DNA of 64,000 nt from Schauerella aestuarii. Its GTDB lineage: Bacteria > Pseudomonadota > Gammaproteobacteria > Burkholderiales > Burkholderiaceae_B. Shown here piece after piece: positions 58,935 through 64,000 of this stretch. Below the pieces are notes generated by a model, which made no database searches, was not told the origin of the DNA, and saw nothing but the letters and a program-made list of their open reading frames with translations. The stretch is taken from NCBI RefSeq assembly GCF_009866805.1, contig NZ_SIZW01000043.1, forward strand, positions 868,001 to 932,000. The letters run 5' to 3'. Each line of letters starts with the position of its first letter. Positions within the stretch are counted from its first letter, which is position 1. The position numbers were made by a program, and so were the translations under genes.

Positions 58935-60723
58935 TCTGCCGCATCTGCCCGGTGTCTACCGGCACCTGGACGACACCGGCGAGGTGATGTACGTCGGCAA
59001 GGCGCGCGATCTCAAGAAGCGCGTGTCGTCGTATTTCCAGAAAAACCTGGCCAGTCCGCGGATTGCCCAGATGGTGTCGCGCGTCGATCGGGTGGAGGTG
59101 ACCGTGACGCGGTCCGAGGCCGAGGCGTTGCTGCTCGAAAGCAACCTGATCAAGCGCCTGCGACCGCGTTACAACATCCTGTTTCGCGATGACAAATCCT
59201 ATCCCTATCTGTGGGTGACGGGCCATCAGTGGCCGCGCATCGCGTATTACCGGGGCGGCACCAACAAACGCGGCGAATTTTTCGGGCCGTTCCCCAATGC
59301 GTGGGCCGTGCGCGAAACCATCCAGATCCTGCAAAAGGTGTTTTTGCTGCGCACCTGTGAGGATTCGGTGTTCGCCAACCGCTCCCGGCCCTGTTTGCTG
59401 CATCAGATCGGGCGGTGCTCGGCACCGTGCGTGGGCAATATTTCGGCTGACGACTACGCCAACGACGTGCAACGGGCCTCGCGCTTTCTGAATGGCCAGG
59501 CAAAGGAAGTGCTGGGTGAAATCGAAACGCGGATGATGAAGGCCGCCGAAGTGTTCGAATTCGAACGGGCGGCCGCGTTGCGCGATCAGATGGGCGCGTT
59601 GTCGCGCGTATTGCATCAGCAGACGATGGAAGACACCGCCGGTGGCGATACCGATGTGATCGCCATCGCGATGGCCGGCGGGCGCGTGTGCGTCAACCTG
59701 GCCATGGTGCGCGGCGGTCGGCATCTGGGCGACAAACCGTTTTTCCCCAGCCATGCAGAGGCCGAATCGGCCGAAGACATTCTCGAGGCCTTCGTGGGCC
59801 AGCATTACGCCGGCGGGGCATTGCCGGCGGTGATCGTGAGCAATACGGCACTGCCCGACCCGGCCTTGATCGAATTGCTGGCCGACGAGGGCAACACCAA
59901 GGTGCGATTTCTGAGCCGGCCGCAGGGCACGCGCCGCTCGTGGCTCGAGCAGGCGCAGCGCAACGCCGAAATGGCCCTGGCGCGCGCGCTTACCGAATCC
60001 GGTGCCCGCGCCGCCCGAACGATGACGCTGGCCGAAGCGCTCGATATGGATACCGACGAGACCGCGCTCGATGCGTTGCGGATCGAGTGCTTCGACATCA
60101 GCCATACCGCAGGCGAAGCGACGCAAGCCTCCTGTGTGGTGTTCGAGCATCACGACATGCAGCCCTCGCTGTATCGGCGATACAACATTGCCGGCATTAC
60201 CCCGGGCGACGATTACGCCGCCATGCGGCAGGTACTCAACCGCCGTTTCGCAAAAGTGGCCGATGGCGAAGCGCAACTGCCCGGGCTCGTGCTCATCGAC
60301 GGCGGCAAGGGCCAGGTGGAAGTGGCCCGGCAAGTGTTTACCGAGCTGGGCCTGGACATCCACGTGCTGGTGGGCGTCGCCAAAGGGGAGGGCCGCAAGG
60401 TTGGCCTGGAAACGCTGATCTTCGCCGACGAGCGGCCGGCGGTCGCGTTGGGGCCCGGTTCGGCGGCCCTGATGCTGATTGCGCAGATTCGCGACGAGGC
60501 CCACCGTTTTGCCATTACGGGCATGCGCGCCAAGCGGGCAAAAACGAGAAACGTGTCGCGGCTGGAGGAAATCGAAGGCATCGGCGCGCGGCGGCGCCAA
60601 CGATTGCTCACCCGTTTTGGCGGCTTTTCGGGCGTGTCGCGCGCCAGTATTCAGGAGCTGGCTTCCGTGGATGGCATCTCGCAAGAGCTGGCCGAACGGA
60701 TTTACGAGTCACTGCGCGGCTAA
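58897..60723 (+). CDS. uvrC: UvrABC excinuclease subunit C
   Basis: A 608-residue nuclease that makes both cuts in nucleotide excision repair. The N-terminal GIY-YIG domain shows [29 protein letters not shown]; the Cys-rich [27 protein letters not shown] region, the UVR coiled coil ([15 protein letters not shown]), the RNase H-like [12 protein letters not shown] and [11 protein letters not shown], and the C-terminal helix-hairpin-helix pair ([33 protein letters not shown]) are all present. Start at the ATG of [19 protein letters not shown], the conserved N-terminus, which overlaps nagZ by 38 bases. Confidence 0.96.
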   Translation: MPDTFNLKSFLSDLPHLPGVYRHLDDTGEVMYVGKARDLKKRVSSYFQKNLASPRIAQMVSRVDRVEVTVTRSEAEALLLESNLIKRLRPRYNILFRDDKSYPYLWVTGHQWPRIAYYRGGTNKRGEFFGPFPNAWAVRETIQILQKVFLLRTCEDSVFANRSRPCLLHQIGRCSAPCVGNISADDYANDVQRASRFLNGQAKEVLGEIETRMMKAAEVFEFERAAALRDQMGALSRVLHQQTMEDTAGGDTDVIAIAMAGGRVCVNLAMVRGGRHLGDKPFFPSHAEAESAEDILEAFVGQHYAGGALPAVIVSNTALPDPALIELLADEGNTKVRFLSRPQGTRRSWLEQAQRNAEMALARALTESGARAARTMTLAEALDMDTDETALDALRIECFDISHTAGEATQASCVVFEHHDMQPSLYRRYNIAGITPGDDYAAMRQVLNRRFAKVADGEAQLPGLVLIDGGKGQVEVARQVFTELGLDIHVLVGVAKGEGRKVGLETLIFADERPAVALGPGSAALMLIAQIRDEAHRFAITGMRAKRAKTRNVSRLEEIEGIGARRRQRLLTRFGGFSGVSRASIQELASVDGISQELAERIYESLRG

Positions 60724-60768
60724 TTCGCTCGGGTAAACCCCGAGCAACTGATGTAGCATACGCCCACC

Positions 60769-61341
60769 ATGCCTTTAAACGTACCCATCATTCTGACCTG
60801 GCTGCGCATCGCCATGATTCCTATGGTGGTCGGGTTGTTCTATCTTCCCGACACCTGGATGTCAGTGCCGGTACGCGATACGCTCGCCGCGGCCGCCTTC
60901 GTGGTCGCCGCGCTCACCGACTGGTTCGATGGGTGGCTCGCCCGCCGTTGGAACCAGACGTCGGCCTTCGGCGCGTTCCTCGACCCCGTGGCCGACAAGC
61001 TGATGGTATGTGCCGCACTGCTCGTGCTGCTCGACCTGGGCCGCGTCGACGACTTCATTGCCCTCATCATCATCGGCCGTGAAATCACCATCTCCGCCTT
61101 GCGCGAATGGATGGCGCAGATCGGCGCCAGCGCCAGCGTGGCGGTGCATCGATTGGGCAAGTTCAAGACGGCCGCGCAGATGATCGCGATTCCGTGCTTG
61201 CTGTATTACCGCCCGGTGTATGGCGTCAGCGCCCACATCGTCGGCATGGTGCTGATCGTCATCGCGGCCATTCTCACGGTGTGGTCGATGTGCTATTACC
61301 TGCAGCGGGCCTGGCCCGCGATCCGGGAAAAATCGCAGTGA
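60769..61341 (+). CDS. pgsA: CDP-diacylglycerol-glycerol-3-phosphate 3-phosphatidyltransferase
   Basis: A 190-residue membrane enzyme that commits CDP-diacylglycerol to phosphatidylglycerol synthesis. The CDP-alcohol phosphatidyltransferase motif DWFDGWLARRWNQTSAFGAFLDPVADK is complete with its Asp residues. It begins NVPIILTWLRIAMIP and has about five membrane helices. It starts 45 bases after uvrC. Its stop TGA (61339-61341) overlaps the GTG start of the next MFS gene, so the two are coupled. Confidence 0.95.
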   Translation: MPLNVPIILTWLRIAMIPMVVGLFYLPDTWMSVPVRDTLAAAAFVVAALTDWFDGWLARRWNQTSAFGAFLDPVADKLMVCAALLVLLDLGRVDDFIALIIIGREITISALREWMAQIGASASVAVHRLGKFKTAAQMIAIPCLLYYRPVYGVSAHIVGMVLIVIAAILTVWSMCYYLQRAWPAIREKSQ

Positions 61342-62741
61342 GCGCCACGCCAGCCTCTTGGGCCGGCGACGCGTCGGATACGCCGCAATTGCGGCGGCAG
61401 GACTGGCTGACCATCGCGGTCATCGGCATTGCCCACGCCGCCTCGCACTTCTTCCAGCTCGTTATCCCTTCCTTGTATGTGCCCCTCGCGCAGGCGTTCG
61501 ACCTGGACTTTGCGCGCCTGGGCCTGCTCGTGTCGGCGTTTTATGTGGTGTCCGGCCTGGGGCAGGCCTCCTCCGGATTCGTGGTCGACCGCATCGGGGC
61601 CCGCCCGGTGTTGTGGTTCGGCTTGTCGTGCTTCGTTGCTGCCGCCATCCTGATCGGTACCGCCACCGGCTACGGCATGCTGCTGTTGGCGGCTTGCGTG
61701 GGGGGCGTAGGTAATTCGGTCTTTCACCCGGTCGACTACTCGCTCATCAATCATCGCATCAGTAGCCGGCGCCTCGGCCATGCCTTCAGCGCGCATGGGC
61801 TCACCGGCAGCCTCGGGTGGGCGCTGGCGCCGTTGTTCATCGCGACGCTTACCACGCTGTGGGGCTGGCGCGTCGCCGCGTTCGGCGTGGCCGTGCTCGT
61901 GGTGGTCGTGCTGGCACTCACGGTGTTTGCCCGCGGGTTGTTGACCTCGCCCGGCACGGCGCGCAAGGCAGCCCATAGTGCGAATAGCGCCGCCACAGGC
62001 GGGGCACCGGCAGCAGCAGGCTCGGCGTCCGCCGCCGTCTCGCCGGCCCAGGCCGACGCGGCCTTGCGTGCGGCCACCCCCGGCGAGCAGGTCGTGCCGC
62101 CCACATCGGTCGATGAGCCGGCCCCGGCCGTCGCCACGCCCACCGCGATGGAAACGCTGCGCGCGCTGTTGGCCAAACCCGCCTTATGGGGCGCCTTCCT
62201 CTTTTTCGCCTGCACGTCGATTGCGCTGTCGTCGGTGCAGAACTACACCATTCCGTTGCTCCACGACCTGTACGGTGTCACGGCCATTCTCGCCAGCTCG
62301 GCGTTGTCCGGCTATATGGTGGCCTCGGCAATCGGCATGATCGCAGGCGGGTTCCTCGTGTCGGCACAACCGCACGTCGAGCGCATCGTGGCGATTTCTT
62401 TGGTGCTGGCCGGAGCCACGCTGGTGCTGCTCGCCTCAGGCAGCGTACCCGCCGGCTGGGCGGCAGCCGTCATCATGGTGGCGGGTTTTTGCTCCGGCGT
62501 GGCCGCGCCTTCGCGCGACATGCTGATCCGCCGCGTGACGCCCAAGGGCGCCGTCGGCTCGGTCTATGGCCTCGTGTATTGCGGCATGGACGTGGGTGCG
62601 GCCGTGGGGCCGATGCTCTTCGGCTTGATGCTGGATGTGGGCATGCTGCGCGGCCCGTGGATCGGCGCCGGTATCGCTTTCGTTGCCGCGGCATTGCTCG
62701 CTCAATGGATTGCACTGAACGCGCGCCGGGCAGGGCAGTAG
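61338..62741 (+). CDS. MFS transporter (fosmidomycin-resistance-like)
   Basis: A 467-residue, 12-helix transporter. It begins at a GTG that overlaps the pgsA stop (GTGA). Helices start at LTIAVIGIAHAASHFFQLVIPSLY; motif A-like GFVVDRIGARPVLWFG and GVGNSVFHPVDYSLINHRI resemble the Fsr (fosmidomycin efflux) branch. A long Ala-rich cytoplasmic loop (about 205-275) separates the two halves. No ATG supplies a full first helix, which supports the GTG start. Substrate unknown. Confidence 0.85.
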   Translation: MSATPASWAGDASDTPQLRRQDWLTIAVIGIAHAASHFFQLVIPSLYVPLAQAFDLDFARLGLLVSAFYVVSGLGQASSGFVVDRIGARPVLWFGLSCFVAAAILIGTATGYGMLLLAACVGGVGNSVFHPVDYSLINHRISSRRLGHAFSAHGLTGSLGWALAPLFIATLTTLWGWRVAAFGVAVLVVVVLALTVFARGLLTSPGTARKAAHSANSAATGGAPAAAGSASAAVSPAQADAALRAATPGEQVVPPTSVDEPAPAVATPTAMETLRALLAKPALWGAFLFFACTSIALSSVQNYTIPLLHDLYGVTAILASSALSGYMVASAIGMIAGGFLVSAQPHVERIVAISLVLAGATLVLLASGSVPAGWAAAVIMVAGFCSGVAAPSRDMLIRRVTPKGAVGSVYGLVYCGMDVGAAVGPMLFGLMLDVGMLRGPWIGAGIAFVAAALLAQWIALNARRAGQ

Positions 62742-62821
62742 GGATGCCTGGCAAGCAGGGCGCAGTTCGGGCTGAAGCAGGCGATTGGGCTCGCGCCACG
62801 CGATCGAGATAGGCGAGCGCC

Positions 62822-63193
62822 ATGACACGCGCGAGAAAGATGTGGGGCCTTGCCCTGGTGGTTGCGGCGTTGGTATACGCCTTCCTCAATCTTCGCGGGC
62901 TGCCCTACGAAGGCAGGCACTACAGCCCGAATCACCACTATTACTATCAGCTCTCGAGAACGTACGGCTTCTCGGATCTCGTCCCGCGCATGTCGATGCC
63001 GGGCGGGGGATCGGACTGGATGTATTACCTCGACGGCTATGTGCGGGTCTATCGCGTGCAGGACGATCAGCTCGTCGCGAAGAAATTCGTCGAGGGGATG
63101 CCAAACGCGCAGTTTCGTTGGTTCGAGACCCACTTGCTGTTCTTCGGTGCAGAAGGCGCGGACATGGTGCTGCTGCCCAGCGCTGCGGAGTAG
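62822..63193 (+). CDS. Hypothetical membrane-anchored or exported small protein
   Basis: A 123-residue protein with a basic start (MTRARK) and one hydrophobic stretch (MWGLALVVAALVYAFL, about 7-22) that should act as a signal anchor, leaving about 100 residues in the periplasm. These are rich in Tyr and His (HYSPNHHYYYQLSRTYGF) and have a compact beta pattern (YYLDGYVRVYRVQDDQLV). I do not recognise the family. It stands 80 bases after the MFS gene on the same strand and may be cotranscribed. Confidence 0.65.
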   Translation: MTRARKMWGLALVVAALVYAFLNLRGLPYEGRHYSPNHHYYYQLSRTYGFSDLVPRMSMPGGGSDWMYYLDGYVRVYRVQDDQLVAKKFVEGMPNAQFRWFETHLLFFGAEGADMVLLPSAAE

Positions 63194-63317
63194 GTCACGC
63201 GCGTCCGGGGCTGAATCACTCTGTGACTCCGTCTGGCGGTCAGTCAGTCACTTGTCACTCAGTCACCCGGCAGATCACTCACTCAAGCATTCGATCGGTC
63301 GATCCGTCCGCTGTCGC

Positions 63318-64000
63318 TCAGTCGTACTGCCCGCTGATTTTGCTCAAGTATTCCACCTTCGCGCTCTGCAGGTGATCCACGCACAATTGCGCAAGCGCCC
63401 AGCTGTCCGTGCCCTTGAGCAGCTGGATGATCATGTAGTGATCGCGTTCGGAGGCGATCGCGTGCGCATAGTCTGCCGTGCGTTTGGCGCGCACCGGCAA
63501 CGTCAACCACATGTAGTGCTTGATCGATGCCACCAGGTATTGGTTGCCGCATGCGGCAAACATGGTCAGGTGAAACGCATCGTTGGCTTCATGCACGCCA
63601 GTGAAATCACGTGCCCGCAGGCACGCGCCGTAATGGGCATGAAGGCGCTCGAGTTCTTCCAGCACCGCGGCGGGCGCCGGCAGCGGGATGCGCAGGGCGG
63701 CTTGCCGTTGCAGCAATTCGCGCACTTCATAGATCTGACGCACTTCGGACGGGGTGAGCGATCGCACCGCCACACCCTTGTTCTTTTCCCGCACCACGAT
63801 GCCGGTGCGTTCGAGATCGGCGAGCGCCTGGCGCACGAAATGGCGCGTAACGCGGAAGCGGGCGATCAAGGTGTCTTCGGTCAGGCGCTCACCCGGGGCG
63901 AGACGCCCGAAGATGATGTCCTCGCCCAAGGTCTTGGCAATGTCGGCCACGTCCAGCGCGGCTGCTTCCTCTGCCTGATCGATCAACGCCCGCTCCGTCA
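63318..64000 (-). CDS. GntR family transcriptional regulator (FCD type), start beyond the window edge
   Basis: A regulator of at least 227 residues. The N-terminal winged helix reads LGEDIIFGRLAPGERLTEDTLIARFRVTRHFVRQALADLERTGIVVREKNKGVAV, the GntR pattern; the C-terminal FCD effector domain holds YEVRELLQRQAALR, NDAFHLTMFAACGN and ERDHYMIIQLLKG with the usual metal-site His. The frame continues to the last complete codon of the window (ACG), and the next codon would be NTG, so an ATG start at 63999-64001 (MTERALIDQ) is likely. It probably controls genes to the right of the window. Ligands of FCD regulators are usually small organic acids. Confidence 0.88.
   Translation of the reverse strand, partial: TERALIDQAEEAAALDVADIAKTLGEDIIFGRLAPGERLTEDTLIARFRVTRHFVRQALADLERTGIVVREKNKGVAVRSLTPSEVRQIYEVRELLQRQAALRIPLPAPAAVLEELERLHAHYGACLRARDFTGVHEANDAFHLTMFAACGNQYLVASIKHYMWLTLPVRAKRTADYAHAIASERDHYMIIQLLKGTDSWALAQLCVDHLQSAKVEYLSKISGQYD

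Noticed and set aside
1-64000. tRNA, rRNA, CRISPR array, insertion sequence or prophage
   Set aside because: No cloverleaf-like sequence, rRNA segment, regular spacer-repeat array, transposase or integrase was seen anywhere in the window.

Overview
The window looks like the chromosome of a high-GC betaproteobacterium of the order Burkholderiales, most likely family Alcaligenaceae (Bordetella/Achromobacter relatives). Supporting signs are a Bug-type (TctC family) periplasmic receptor beside a CaiB-type CoA transferase, the leuS-lptE-holA-proA block, the acpS-nagZ-uvrC-pgsA run, many LysR/GntR/MarR regulators and many ABC uptake systems. The genus cannot be decided from this sequence. I see no rRNA, tRNA, CRISPR array, transposase or phage gene.

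Layout. 0-16.3 kb is mostly leftward housekeeping: hslO (cut by the left edge), a gamma carbonic anhydrase homologue, an acyl-CoA synthetase, an LpxH-like phosphoesterase with an altered metal-site motif, an RDD membrane protein, an rlmL-like rRNA methyltransferase with a terminator, a HemJ/UPF0093 protein, proA, holA, lptE, leuS, then a MarR regulator with two MFS genes in a tightly overlapping operon. 16.6-22.6 kb holds a short lipoprotein, a Tat-exported phospholipase C, rpmB-rpmG, a Bcr/CflA exporter and a cyclopropane fatty acid synthase. 23.2-26.6 kb is a proX-proW-proV compatible-solute importer with a long leader and a strong hairpin after proX.

26.6-34.2 kb is an acyl-CoA catabolic neighbourhood: Bug receptor, a CaiB::MaoC reading frame joined at a run of nine C, a LysR regulator, two acyl-CoA dehydrogenases and a thiolase. 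34.2-38.2 kb holds a spermidine-synthase-like protein and malonate use (malonyl-CoA decarboxylase and malonyl-CoA synthetase). 38.4-45.2 kb has an aldo/keto reductase, a TrpXYZ-like ABC importer, and a molybdate locus (ModE-like regulator, modB, modA, modC) with a 36-bp tandem repeat before modC. 45.2-47.8 kb holds a DUF4136 lipoprotein with a good terminator, an OmpR-type regulator with a degenerate receiver, and pdxJ.

47.8-57.2 kb separates pdxJ from acpS, which are usually neighbours. It carries an AraC regulator with an in-frame 21-bp repeat and a five-gene leftward system: response regulator, a histidine kinase whose C-terminus is a periplasmic binding-protein domain, a second binding protein of the same family, a two-domain permease and an ATPase. 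The kinase-plus-binding-protein fusion is the most unusual object in the window. 57.4-64 kb returns to housekeeping (acpS, nagZ, uvrC, pgsA), then an MFS transporter, a small anchored protein and a GntR regulator whose likely start codon lies one base beyond the right edge.
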